A stretch of DNA of 25,548 nt from JAAXVZ01 sp964392465 (GCA_964392465.1 CAYMPC010000013.1:1-25548), one strand, 5' to 3'. Shown: positions 8,356 through 16,429, numbered from the stretch's first letter. Numbers and translations are program-made. Notes: generated from the letters alone by a model not told the origin.

Positions 8356-9240
8356 TTACTTTTTCTTAGTAACTTTTGAAAAAACCTTTTTCAGCATAGA
8401 TTCCTGTTTTTCCTTTTTTTGCTTAATTGGTTTTTTCTTTGATTCTTCTGTTTTCTCTTGCTTTTCAGGAACTATCACTGGTAATTCTTGTTTGGTTTCT
8501 TTAGTTATAATCTCTTTTTCTTCTCTTTTAACAGCAGTAGGCATAGTAATGCTTTCTGTTTTTTTCTTAAACAAATCAGGCTGTTCCATATTAATTTTTT
8601 GTATCAAAGAAGGAGGTTCCTGCCTGAATTCTTGGAAAACAGGTTTTTTCATTTGAAAGTCCTTTCTCTGGAAGTTTGGCTTGTTTCCTTGGAAGGTCTC
8701 TTTTTTTATAGGGAATTTCTCTTGTTTTCTGTTATCATATCTATCCTTGATAAGTACTTTATCCAGTTCTTTATCTAAATCAATAAACTCATCAGCTTCA
8801 GATAATATCCTTGAAGAAGCAGTCTTTTTGAAAGCTATAACCTCTGCCCTGCATCCTAGAGCCTTTACGTGTTCTAACAAATCTTTGAAATCTCCATCTC
8901 CTGAGACTAAAACAATGACATCTAGCTTTGAGGCCATTCTCATTATATCCATGGCAATTCCAACATCCCAATCCCCTTTCTTTGCTCCACCATAAAAAGT
9001 CTGCAAATCCTTTGATCTTACATCATAGCCTATTTTTTCAAGGGCTTCAAAAAAATTTTCTTCTTCTTTTATATCTGCTTTAATTACATATGCTATTGCC
9101 CTAATTAACTGTCTTCCTGCTACTGCCCTGCTTAATATATGGGCAAAATTCACTTTTGTATGGTAGAACTGCTTTGCACTGTAATACATATTTTGTATAT
9201 CTACAAAAACACCAACTCTCTGATCTTTATGTTTTGGCAT
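8356..9240 (-). CDS. NYN/PIN-like (LabA/DUF88) nuclease-domain protein with basic tail
   Basis: A 294-residue protein. Residues 1-160 form an NYN domain, a PIN-like fold usually acting on RNA. Acidic residues expected at the metal site are present: D14 in VFVDIQNMY, D92 and D98 in DWDVGIAMD, and D115/D117 in SGDGDF. The family's closing ITGDxDF-like strand and the AEVIAF and ADEFIDL elements follow. Residues from about 165 on are low-complexity, rich in Lys, Glu, Gln and Pro, and end in a run of basic residues, suggesting a disordered nucleic-acid or protein-binding tail. The start has AAGGTGA 8 bases upstream. Its target is unknown. Confidence 0.85.
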   Translation of the reverse strand: MPKHKDQRVGVFVDIQNMYYSAKQFYHTKVNFAHILSRAVAGRQLIRAIAYVIKADIKEEENFFEALEKIGYDVRSKDLQTFYGGAKKGDWDVGIAMDIMRMASKLDVIVLVSGDGDFKDLLEHVKALGCRAEVIAFKKTASSRILSEADEFIDLDKELDKVLIKDRYDNRKQEKFPIKKETFQGNKPNFQRKDFQMKKPVFQEFRQEPPSLIQKINMEQPDLFKKKTESITMPTAVKREEKEIITKETKQELPVIVPEKQEKTEESKKKPIKQKKEKQESMLKKVFSKVTKKK

Positions 9241-9402
9241 AATTTATTCACCTTTTATTCTTCAAACAATTTTTTTTATATCTCTAATATATTTTTCAAA
9301 ACAAAGGAAATTTTTCCTTTTAAACCATAAAAATACATTTTGGTTATAAATGTTATTCTTTTCTATTCCTTTTCTATTTACTTTTAAACTTTTTTAATTA
9401 AT

Positions 9403-9410
9403 TTTAAATA
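9403..9410 (+). promoter_or_regulatory. TATA box for the gene at 9433
   Basis: TTTAAATA is centred about 27 bases before the ATG at 9433. No Shine-Dalgarno site is seen, so the mRNA is probably leaderless. Confidence 0.5.
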
Positions 9411-9432
9411 TTCTCTCTGCTTTTTACTTCTC

Positions 9433-9789
9433 ATGGTTTTTTTCACAGCAGCAATAATAGGGCTCTTAGTAATTATATTTGGTTTTATTTTATCTTCCTT
9501 GCCATTATATTTTTCAGTTAAATTCCTTAAAGGCAAAACCTCACTCATAAAAACTGTTTTTGTAACTTTAATGACAGGAATTATAATATCTGCAGTTAAA
9601 TTCAGATTTAAGACATTTGGGGCAATAATAGCTTTTTTTATTTTAATATGGCTCTATCATGAGATTTTCCGCTTAAAATGGATAAAGGCAGTTCTGGCAT
9701 GGCTCCTGCAGTTTGTTTTCATAGCGCTCTTTTATATTATTGCTTTCTTCTTATTAGCAACATTAATCGGATTGACTATTATTTTCTAA
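9433..9789 (+). CDS. small polytopic membrane protein, unknown function
   Basis: A 118-residue, very hydrophobic protein with about four transmembrane segments (roughly residues 4-30, 38-56, 60-76 and 84-116, the last long enough for two helices). A short basic cytoplasmic-type loop follows the first segment (KFLKGKTSLIK), and another basic loop (RLKWIK) precedes the last. There are no conserved polar residues inside the helices that would suggest a transport or catalytic role. I do not recognise the family. It is a lone plus-strand gene between two minus-strand genes, with its own TATA box. Confidence 0.65.
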   Translation: MVFFTAAIIGLLVIIFGFILSSLPLYFSVKFLKGKTSLIKTVFVTLMTGIIISAVKFRFKTFGAIIAFFILIWLYHEIFRLKWIKAVLAWLLQFVFIALFYIIAFFLLATLIGLTIIF

Positions 9790-9828
9790 TTTAAAGCAAC
9801 TAATAACTAAGATATTCTTTATAATTAA

Positions 9829-10953
9829 TTATTCTCTTTTTTCAACAACCATCATACTTATGAAAAAAATAGAGAAAAAAGTACTTATTCCAATAATAAT
9901 AAGTGTCAATCCTAATAATATTCCGCTGTAATTGATAAAAACAAGGTTAATTTTCTTAAATAAATAAAAAAGAGAGCAAATAAAACCCAAGAAAAAAACC
10001 CCAATGCTAATTAAAATCCCCTTTTCTAAAGGAATCTTTTCAGCTATAAAATCTATTAATTTGTCTTGCTTTTCAAATCCGCTGTGAATAGAATAAATTC
10101 TTGAATATAAACCAATACTTATTATCTGATATCCTAAAATTGAAACTAAAGATCCTAAAAGAGAAGCATAAATGCTTATATCTATATTGTTGATGATTAA
10201 ACGGCCAAAAAGCATTAATCCTAAGATTAAGAAACCTATAGATAATAAAAAAAAGCCAGGTATAAAAAAAAGATAAATAGGGCTGAACATCAACATAAAT
10301 CTTAAATGTCTCCAGCCATCACTGAATGTTTTTAATTTAGATTTTCCTTTTCTTGGTGAATAGGTTATAGGAACTTCTGTTATTTTTAAGCCTCTTTTTG
10401 CAGCTTTTATAATCATTTCAGAAGCAAACTCCATCCCGGTTGTCCTTAAATCTAAAGAAAGCAACGCGCTTTTTTTTATTGCTCTAAATCCTGAATTTGT
10501 ATCTGTAATCTTTGTTTTGAAAAAGACATTTAAAATAAAAGAAAGAACAGGATTTCCTACATATCTATGGAGAAAAGGCATTGCTCCTTTTTTTATTTCT
10601 CCTTTTAATCTGCTTCCAATAACTAAATCATAGCCTTCATCTAACTTTTCTATAAATTTAGGTATTTCTGAAAAATCATATGTTCCATCAGAATCACCGA
10701 TTATGATATACTTTCCTTTTGCCTCTTTTAGTGCTTCCATACATGCTATCCCATATCCTTTTTTATCATGCTTAATTAACTTTACATTATGTTCTTCAGC
10801 TATATGAGGAGAATAATCAGTGGAAGAATCTGAAACAATAATCTCGCTTTTTAATTTTGATTTTCTTATTACTCTTTTTAGTTGTAATATACATTCTCCT
10901 ATCGTGCTTTCTTCATTTCTGCATGGAAGAATAATAGACACATCAATATTCAT
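9829..10953 (-). CDS. family 2 glycosyltransferase, DPM1-like, with C-terminal membrane helices
   Basis: Probably transfers a sugar from a nucleotide donor to a polyprenyl phosphate at the membrane, for later use in glycan or glycoprotein synthesis. The N-terminal GT-A domain (about residues 1-230) shows SIILPCRNEESTIGECI, the metal-binding DSDGTYDF in the DxD position, and VIGSRLKGEIKKGAMP followed by DTNSGFRAIKKSAL, all typical of DPM1/GtrB-like GT2 enzymes. About four hydrophobic segments follow (near 230-255, 265-285, 310-330 and 340-365), as in the membrane-anchored subgroup. The 374-residue length fits. The start lies about 26 bases downstream of TATATTTAAAT (10974-10984), indicating a leaderless transcript. 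The sugar cannot be told. Confidence 0.9.
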   Translation of the reverse strand: MNIDVSIILPCRNEESTIGECILQLKRVIRKSKLKSEIIVSDSSTDYSPHIAEEHNVKLIKHDKKGYGIACMEALKEAKGKYIIIGDSDGTYDFSEIPKFIEKLDEGYDLVIGSRLKGEIKKGAMPFLHRYVGNPVLSFILNVFFKTKITDTNSGFRAIKKSALLSLDLRTTGMEFASEMIIKAAKRGLKITEVPITYSPRKGKSKLKTFSDGWRHLRFMLMFSPIYLFFIPGFFLLSIGFLILGLMLFGRLIINNIDISIYASLLGSLVSILGYQIISIGLYSRIYSIHSGFEKQDKLIDFIAEKIPLEKGILISIGVFFLGFICSLFYLFKKINLVFINYSGILLGLTLIIIGISTFFSIFFISMMVVEKRE

Positions 10954-10973
10954 AAGACTAAGAATTAATCACT

Positions 10974-10984
10974 TATATTTAAAT
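10974..10984 (-). promoter_or_regulatory. TATA box for the glycosyltransferase gene
   Basis: On the minus strand this reads ATTTAAATATA, centred about 26 bases upstream of the ATG at 10953. It implies that the glycosyltransferase is transcribed from its own promoter and not only from the isomerase gene. Confidence 0.5.
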
Positions 10985-11013
10985 GTAAAAGAATAAAATT
11001 TATTATTAGTTAT

Positions 11014-12009
11014 TTAAGAAAGTTCCTTTTTGAATTTCTCTATTATTTTTACAGGACTGGGATCTCTTCCGTATTCTAGAGCAAGATAATATGACACATA
11101 TAATCCCATCCAGACACCAAAAAATAATCTTGTAAGGAAATTATCCCCCACAATACCAATCTCAGTTACAGTTACTTTGTATTGGTTTATCAGTTTTTTG
11201 AATACTTTTATCCTATCTTTAATTTTCAAATAATCTTCTTTGTCGCTTATTATAATAACATGTGAATCGATAGTCTGATTTTCATATCCGCAAATTTCAT
11301 TATGGTTGAATTCAGGAAAAACATTGAAGAATGCATGGGTTTTAGCATTTTCGTTAATGTCTGTTTTCCACTTTTCAGCAATACAAAACATTCTCTGAGA
11401 GGAATAAATTATAGGTATCTTTCCTTTTAGTTTTGGTGCAAGTTCCTTAGCTCCTCTCTCTATTTTTTCAGCTGCTGCTTTCAACTCACTAATTGTTTTT
11501 TTAATTATTTTATCCTGATCTTCAATTAATCCGGAATAATTTAGGATATTTAATATAGGAATAAGTAAATAAGGGAGAGACAATCTAGGTTGAATTCCTC
11601 CTGGTATCTTTATATGCGGTGTTTTGTTCATTTTTGAGAGCTCTTCTAATTTTCCGCCTGAGGATATTGCAATTACCTTGCAGCTTCTTCTTACAGCAGA
11701 CCTATAGGCAGAAATTGTCTCTTCAGTATTTCCAGAATAAGAAACAGCAAAGACAAGGCTTTTTCTTTGGATGAATTCAGGAAGATTATAATCTTTAATA
11801 ACAAAAATTTTTAAAGGCAGATCTTGTAGATATACACTCAATAAATCGCCGGTAAATCCGCTTCCTCCCATACCGCAAATAGCAACATTTTCTATAAATT
11901 CTTTAGGGAAAGTAACATCTTCGCCAAACTCTAAAACCTCATTAATCATATCAGGGAATTTCTTTAAAATAGAACCCATTTCCTGTTTGTCTATGTTAGT
12001 TGATTCCAT
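11014..12009 (-). CDS. bifunctional phosphoglucose/phosphomannose isomerase (SIS fold)
   Basis: Interconverts glucose-6-phosphate or mannose-6-phosphate with fructose-6-phosphate. The 331-residue protein has the two-SIS-domain layout of the archaeal/bacterial bifunctional PGI/PMI family: AICGMGGSGFTGDLL (residues 44-57) and FAVSYSGNTEETISAYR bind the phosphate, GGIQPRLSLPY is a family signature, and FPEFNHNEICGYE contains the Glu and His expected in the active site. The C-terminal GRDPSPVKIIEKFKKEL is also typical. The start has GGTGA a few bases upstream, and a TATA-like ATATTTAAATATA lies near 12038-12050. The neighbouring glycosyltransferase suggests it supplies precursors for nucleotide sugars as well as central metabolism. 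Confidence 0.92.
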   Translation of the reverse strand: MESTNIDKQEMGSILKKFPDMINEVLEFGEDVTFPKEFIENVAICGMGGSGFTGDLLSVYLQDLPLKIFVIKDYNLPEFIQRKSLVFAVSYSGNTEETISAYRSAVRRSCKVIAISSGGKLEELSKMNKTPHIKIPGGIQPRLSLPYLLIPILNILNYSGLIEDQDKIIKKTISELKAAAEKIERGAKELAPKLKGKIPIIYSSQRMFCIAEKWKTDINENAKTHAFFNVFPEFNHNEICGYENQTIDSHVIIISDKEDYLKIKDRIKVFKKLINQYKVTVTEIGIVGDNFLTRLFFGVWMGLYVSYYLALEYGRDPSPVKIIEKFKKELS

Positions 12010-12053
12010 CTTTTCACCGTATTTTCAATAAATCTAACTATATTTAAATATAT

Positions 12054-12563
12054 TTAAAATAAAAATTTATTTAGGTTTAGGAAACTTCCAATTTCATTTT
12101 TTAAATCAGTAGCATCTGTCTTAACCATCCCTTCATAATCTTTTGATTTGCTTTTGAATAGAAACTTATCAAAAATAGTCCTAATAAAAGTATACTCTGC
12201 TCTTGCTTCCCATTTGCCTCTGACATTATATAAGACAAAAGCATCAATCACAATATTAACCTTCCCTTTATTTAAACTTACATTTATTCCATCAATTTTT
12301 TTATGTGTATCTGTTATATCAGAAATATTTACCCATACCTGCACTTCAAGTTTATTTCCTTTTGCCTCTTTGAAAGGTCTTAATCTTAAATTTATACTTC
12401 TTCCTTTTTCAGTAACTTTCTCGTCATGGCTCTCAACTTTTTTAGTATAGCCTCTCTTTCTGAAAAAAGAATCTATCATAATTAATAAATCGCTTAAGTT
12501 GAATATTCCTTGGTAATTTACTTGCATGCCAAGCGCCACATGCTGAATCTCATCTCTTAGCAT
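12054..12563 (-). CDS. tandem paralogue 1 of an unrecognised approx. 170-aa family
   Basis: A 169-residue protein of unknown function, last gene of the minus-strand operon. It shares a pattern with the two genes directly upstream: an N-terminal YQGIFNLSDLLIMIDSFF segment, a Lys/Glu-rich middle, a beta-rich VQVWVNISD then INVSLNKGKVNIVIDAFV, an aromatic helical region, a Tyr-Glu-Gly step, and a final LKNEIGSFLNLNKFL. No signal peptide, transmembrane segment or catalytic motif is seen. GAGAGGT, which also encodes the last codons of paralogue 2, lies about 10 bases before the ATG, so translation is probably coupled. The strand pattern suggests a mixed alpha/beta fold, possibly a self-assembling or binding protein. 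That is inference. Confidence 0.8.
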   Translation of the reverse strand: MLRDEIQHVALGMQVNYQGIFNLSDLLIMIDSFFRKRGYTKKVESHDEKVTEKGRSINLRLRPFKEAKGNKLEVQVWVNISDITDTHKKIDGINVSLNKGKVNIVIDAFVLYNVRGKWEARAEYTFIRTIFDKFLFKSKSKDYEGMVKTDATDLKNEIGSFLNLNKFLF

Positions 12564-12571
12564 TTGCTTTT

Positions 12572-13087
12572 TTACCTCTCATACAAAAACTTGTTTAAAT
12601 TAAGATAGCCGGCTAGTTCTGTTTTCAATTCTGTTGTTACATGCTTTAAAACACCTTCCCAGTAAGCAATTCTTGGTCTATTTAGATATTGCTCATAAAG
12701 CACTCTAAATAAAAAATAAACAGGAAGAGTATCATCAAATATTCCAAAATAATCAGTTTGTAAAAATGCATCAAACATTATATTCAATTTTCCTTGATTC
12801 GTTTTAATTTTTACACCATCAACTTCTTTTTCTACTTCAATCAAGTCATTAGCATATATCCAAAGTCTTGTCTGAAGCCTGACGTAAGAATCTGTCTTTT
12901 TATAGTATTCTGCTTTTACATGGATATACTTTCCTCTTTCTGTATGATATTCTTCATCAAAAACAAGCTTCTTATCAAAAGCTTTTGATCTAAAATATTT
13001 ATCAATAATCCTGAATACTTCTTTCATGCTAAATAATCCTTCAAAAGAAAGCGTTTCAGCAACAACAGGTGAATATATTTCAGTCAT
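12572..13087 (-). CDS. tandem paralogue 2 of the same unrecognised family
   Basis: A 171-residue protein similar to paralogue 1 along its whole length: FEGLFSMKEVFRIIDKYF aligns with YQGIFNLSDLLIMIDSFF, LWIYANDL with VWVNISDI, VDGVKIKTNQGKLNIMFDAF with the IDGINVSLNKGKVNIVIDAF region, YWEGVLKHVTTELKTEL with YEGMVKTDATDLKNEI, and both end in LNLNKFL. By eye the identity is around 30 percent. The ATG follows the stop codon of paralogue 3 by two bases. It overlaps neither neighbour but supplies the Shine-Dalgarno site of paralogue 1. Function unknown. Confidence 0.8.
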   Translation of the reverse strand: MTEIYSPVVAETLSFEGLFSMKEVFRIIDKYFRSKAFDKKLVFDEEYHTERGKYIHVKAEYYKKTDSYVRLQTRLWIYANDLIEVEKEVDGVKIKTNQGKLNIMFDAFLQTDYFGIFDDTLPVYFLFRVLYEQYLNRPRIAYWEGVLKHVTTELKTELAGYLNLNKFLYER

Positions 13088-13089
13088 TT

Positions 13090-13600
13090 TTAATATGCAT
13101 TTGTAGCAGTTTCCATCTCAAGGAATTTTTTTACGTCAGTCATAAAGTCATATAAATAATAATCCAGATAATCGAAATATTTTAATAAGTTTTCATGATA
13201 TAGTATCTTATTATTCAGAAATTTTTCTATTTTTTTTAGTCCTTCTGATTTTTCAAAATCTCCATCATAATCAAGGATATAACCTCCATTTATTACAATT
13301 TTCATTCTTGCTTCAGTGAGTATTTTTTTCTTTCCTTCTTTGATAATTTCGACAGGTTTTGCTTCCCACAGCCATATTTCAGGAAGCAATTGGAACATGC
13401 AATAAAAGCTAATTNNNNNNNNNNATTTTATAAATTTTATAAGGAGGCTTATCTAAAACTTTAGTTTCATAAAAATCAAAATCATGATCTTTAACCCATT
13501 TAACAATAAACCTGTATAATCCATCAAAATCAAAAATACCCCTATATCTAATAGTCCTATGAAAGTTATATTTACTATAATCTGCCATAGTTAGGTCCAT
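13090..13600 (-). CDS. tandem paralogue 3 of the same family, interrupted by an assembly gap
   Basis: The N-terminal part (from 13600) reads YRGIFDFDGLYRFIVKWVKDHDFDFYET, matching the GIF/GLF segments of paralogues 1 and 2, and stops at the N run. After the run the frame continues as ISFYCMFQLLPEIWLWEA, then ILTEARMKIVINGGYIL, equivalent to the VWVNISD and GKVNIVIDAF strands, and ends in LYDFMTDVKKFLEME. The two halves are out of phase across a literal 10 bases, so the gap length is wrong, not the gene. Total length would be about 170 residues, equal to its paralogues. It is the most diverged copy and lacks the final LNLNKFL. The start may be the ATG at 13600 or the one at 13588 (MADYSKY). 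Confidence 0.78.
13415..13424. other. assembly gap (10 N) inside paralogue 3
   Basis: Ten unresolved bases. The protein similarity to the two neighbouring paralogues continues on both sides but in different nominal frames, so the true gap is not 10 bases long. Confidence 0.95.
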
Positions 13601-13658
13601 CTTGAGTATATTAATATGTATACTAGTTTATATAATTTTTGTTGTTTAAGCTAGAAAA

Positions 13659-14273
13659 CTAATTATATCTTGTCTGCCCAATATAATTCCTAGTAATTTG
13701 CCTTATCTCCAGTTCTCTCTTTTCAGGATATAATATATGAAGGACTTCATGAGTCAATACCTCAAGATAATCATTACCTAAAAGAGAATCAAGAATTTCG
13801 ATATAATTGCTATGAATGAAGGCTCTTCCTAAAACTCCTGTGCCTAAAACGTTTTGCGGCACACTTCTTACAATAACTCCAGTTGGGACAAATAACCCAT
13901 AACTATTATTTTCATTATCTTTTTCTTGTTTAATGAACTTATTTTCTTCATCTTTAGATTTGTTTCTGCCATATATATAATAAGTGTTTGGGAAAAACTC
14001 ATACAAAAAGATTTTTTTATCCTCAATTTTGCTCTCTTCAACAATAAAAGCAGTTTTATTTAGGAGATTAGGAGCAATTATATTTTTTGATTCTTCTTCT
14101 AAATTAAAAATAAAACCTCTTCTTTCTTTGTCCTGTCTTGTAAGCTCTTCAAGAATCTCTTCAAGTGTAAATACGTTTTCAAAAATAGTATTTTGCTGAT
14201 TAGAAAAAACAATTTCCTCATTGTTTATTCTCCTAAATATCCTATCTTTTAAATTCAAAATATCCTGCAGCAT
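13659..14273 (-). CDS. small HExxH zinc metallopeptidase-like protein
   Basis: A 204-residue protein I cannot place in a named family. Its C-terminal third has VLGRAFIHSNYIEIL followed by THEVLHILYPEKRELEIRQ. This is an HExxH motif (H175, E176, H179) with acidic residues E184, E187 and E189 downstream, one of which could be a third zinc ligand, as in gluzincin-type peptidases. The N-terminal 120 residues are charged and partly low-complexity. There is no signal peptide, so a cytoplasmic role is expected. It starts 22 bases after the stop of the nucleotidyltransferase/HEPN-like gene and is followed after 58 bases by paralogue 3. Peptidase activity and substrate are inference. The motif may instead bind zinc structurally. 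Confidence 0.75.
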   Translation of the reverse strand: MLQDILNLKDRIFRRINNEEIVFSNQQNTIFENVFTLEEILEELTRQDKERRGFIFNLEEESKNIIAPNLLNKTAFIVEESKIEDKKIFLYEFFPNTYYIYGRNKSKDEENKFIKQEKDNENNSYGLFVPTGVIVRSVPQNVLGTGVLGRAFIHSNYIEILDSLLGNDYLEVLTHEVLHILYPEKRELEIRQITRNYIGQTRYN

Positions 14274-14295
14274 AATTATAAATTAAATGAAAAAA

Positions 14296-16326
14296 TCAAT
14301 TATTAATCATTACCTCAACATCTTTTCCGAAAATTTCTCTTAGATTATGGAATAATGGTTGTTTAATATAAACCCTGTTGGGTATTTCAGTTTCAGCCAT
14401 TGCTTTCTCAAGCTCTTCAACTGAAGATCCTCTTATATTTTCAAGAGAGCCCTCTTCTGTTATGTCTGCTTTAGTTATCTGCTTGTCATCGGCATCAAGA
14501 TCATGTATAATAAAAGCTATTTTATCCAACAGAATTATTTCACCATATAACTTTCCATGCTTTACTCTTATTTTTGCTTTTTCTATTTCCTTTCCTCTTT
14601 TTCTCTGTATATATTCAACAAGGAACTTATGAAAATCCTTGCTTGCTTTCGTAACTTTATTTATATCTGTTTTTGTCAATTTTCCTTCATCATAATCTTC
14701 TTTTGCGTTTATTATTTCTTTTAGATGCCTCATATATTTATGTGGGATTTTTCCAGTATCAATAAGTGCCTTTTCAAACACACCAATTATTTCATTTTCT
14801 TTAATCTTTTGAACATCTTCCATTTTTAAGATATCTTTCAATATAGTTAAAGTATTTTCATAGGTATGTAAGAGAGACTCTTCTTCTTTTACTTTTTCTA
14901 TCTGTTTGAAAAGTTTTTGTATTCTTTTCAGATATTTTGTAGCATTCTCTAGTAATTCATCTACTTCTTTTCCCGTAAGTTCTTTTTTAGTATTATGTTC
15001 AATTTCTTTTCTAACTTGGATGTTTTTTTCAAGAATCTTTATGTATTCTTCTTCAAGCAGTTTCTCTTTTTTGACAAAAATTTCTCTCATTAATTCAGGT
15101 GTTTCTTTTGGAGTTGGAGGAGGCACGCCATATAGCATTAAAGCAGCTTGGCTTGGTGTCAAAATAGCATAAAAGGTGTCTTCCATTCCAATGCTCTTCA
15201 ATTTGAATTCAACTGCTTTAACTAACTGATCTCCAGACTGCATAAATATATCAATCGCTTCCTGGCTAGGCTTGACTTTTCCCATTTTTAATAATTGTTT
15301 CCATGGCATAAATATCCCTCTATCATAGAAAGGAATGCCATCTCTCAAGAAAGTAAATATGATGGGGTTAGCTTCTTTTATGTTATCCCAGAAGTCTGTA
15401 AGTATATAAACCTGGATATTCAATTTATTTTTGATACCTGTTAATTCTCCTGCTTCAAGTCCCATCCCTATTATTATTGCTCTCAATTTATCCTTTAGCT
15501 CTATCCTGGTCATCTTTTTTACATCTGTGTCATCTATAACCAAGAAGACATCTATATCAGAATCTTTTGAAGCTTTTCCCTGGACTAAGCTACCAGCAAG
15601 AACATAACAGACAATATATTTCTCAAATTTTTTTAAGACCATCTGTTTGTGGATTTCTGAAATCTTAATAGCAGCGAGCATTCCTGTATCATACACAGGC
15701 GCACTTGTTGCAATCATTGCAAGATAATCATATTTTGCATCATAGCAGCTCTGCCACAATTCACTTAAAATAATTGTTTCTACATTTATATTTTGATCAA
15801 TACTTTTTCCTATAGAGAATATTATCTGTGATAACTTGGTTTTAAGTTCATATTTTGACATTTTCTGGCTGTCTGAATCATCTACTAAAACCAAAACATA
15901 AATCTCTTCATTGCTTTGCTCTGGTTTTTGAAGTGTAGCAGAAGGAAGGGTTGGTATATTTTGTAAATTAGGAATAGTTTGAGCAAGGGGCATAGAAACA
16001 CCTAGATTACTTGCGCCCATGCTAAGTGAAGGCGGTTGCATCCCAGGCATAATGGGCATTCCTGGCATTTCAGGCATTCCCTGCATCCCCATCATTCCTG
16101 GCATAGGCATAGCTTTTCTTGGAGGAAGAAGAGTAATTCCCATAATATACTTATCAAATTTTTCAACTACTTCTTTTTTGAATTTTTCAAGTTTTTTCTT
16201 AATTTGCTCTAGTTTTTCTTTTGCTTCTTTTGACAGATTTGGTATTTTAGAAAGGTCTAGCATATCAATATTCTGTTGATTGTCTTCTTTTTTTTCTTCA
16301 TCTGATTTTTTATTTTGATTTTCCAT
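14296..16326 (-). CDS. double nucleotidyltransferase-fold protein with HEPN-like domain
   Basis: A 676-residue protein, first gene of the five-gene operon. The layout is a charged coiled-coil-like N-terminus (about 1-60), then a Met/Pro/Gly-rich segment (72-104, repeated PGM units). A degenerate nucleotidyltransferase-like repeat follows (142-235; VLVLVDDSD, KYELKTKL, APVYDTGM) that lacks catalytic motifs. A full pol-beta/MNT-type domain comes next (238-345) with GSLVQG (245-250) and SDIDVF (D257, D259), then RIELKDKL and IPFYDRGI. Residues 350-475 are helical and HEPN-like (FYAILTPSQAALMLYG, then R439-x4-H444). A Lys-rich C-terminal region ends the protein. Nucleotidyltransferase plus HEPN pairs are known as toxin-antitoxin modules, here in one chain. 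GGTGA lies 4 bases before the ATG. Function is inferred only. Confidence 0.8.
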   Translation of the reverse strand: MENQNKKSDEEKKEDNQQNIDMLDLSKIPNLSKEAKEKLEQIKKKLEKFKKEVVEKFDKYIMGITLLPPRKAMPMPGMMGMQGMPEMPGMPIMPGMQPPSLSMGASNLGVSMPLAQTIPNLQNIPTLPSATLQKPEQSNEEIYVLVLVDDSDSQKMSKYELKTKLSQIIFSIGKSIDQNINVETIILSELWQSCYDAKYDYLAMIATSAPVYDTGMLAAIKISEIHKQMVLKKFEKYIVCYVLAGSLVQGKASKDSDIDVFLVIDDTDVKKMTRIELKDKLRAIIIGMGLEAGELTGIKNKLNIQVYILTDFWDNIKEANPIIFTFLRDGIPFYDRGIFMPWKQLLKMGKVKPSQEAIDIFMQSGDQLVKAVEFKLKSIGMEDTFYAILTPSQAALMLYGVPPPTPKETPELMREIFVKKEKLLEEEYIKILEKNIQVRKEIEHNTKKELTGKEVDELLENATKYLKRIQKLFKQIEKVKEEESLLHTYENTLTILKDILKMEDVQKIKENEIIGVFEKALIDTGKIPHKYMRHLKEIINAKEDYDEGKLTKTDINKVTKASKDFHKFLVEYIQRKRGKEIEKAKIRVKHGKLYGEIILLDKIAFIIHDLDADDKQITKADITEEGSLENIRGSSVEELEKAMAETEIPNRVYIKQPLFHNLREIFGKDVEVMINN

Positions 16327-16374
16327 TTTTTCACCTTTTTTTAAAAGCAGTATTTTTCTGTATGTTTAAAGTTA

Positions 16375-16388
16375 TTAAATATATAAAT
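16375..16388 (-). promoter_or_regulatory. TATA box for the five-gene operon
   Basis: On the minus strand this reads ATTTATATATTTAA. Transcription would start near 16356, leaving a leader of about 30 bases that contains AAGGTGA before the ATG at 16326. Confidence 0.5.
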
Positions 16389-16415
16389 AAAAGTATATTA
16401 TAGTGTATAAGAGTG

Positions 16416-16429
16416 TGACAAAAATGTCA
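16416..16429. promoter_or_regulatory. palindrome TGACA-N4-TGTCA, candidate operator
   Basis: A perfect 5-bp inverted repeat with an AAAA spacer. It abuts the stop codon of the Fis-type regulator gene and lies about 40 bases upstream of the TATA box of the next operon. That position suits an activator site. Binding by the adjacent regulator is inference. Confidence 0.4.
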
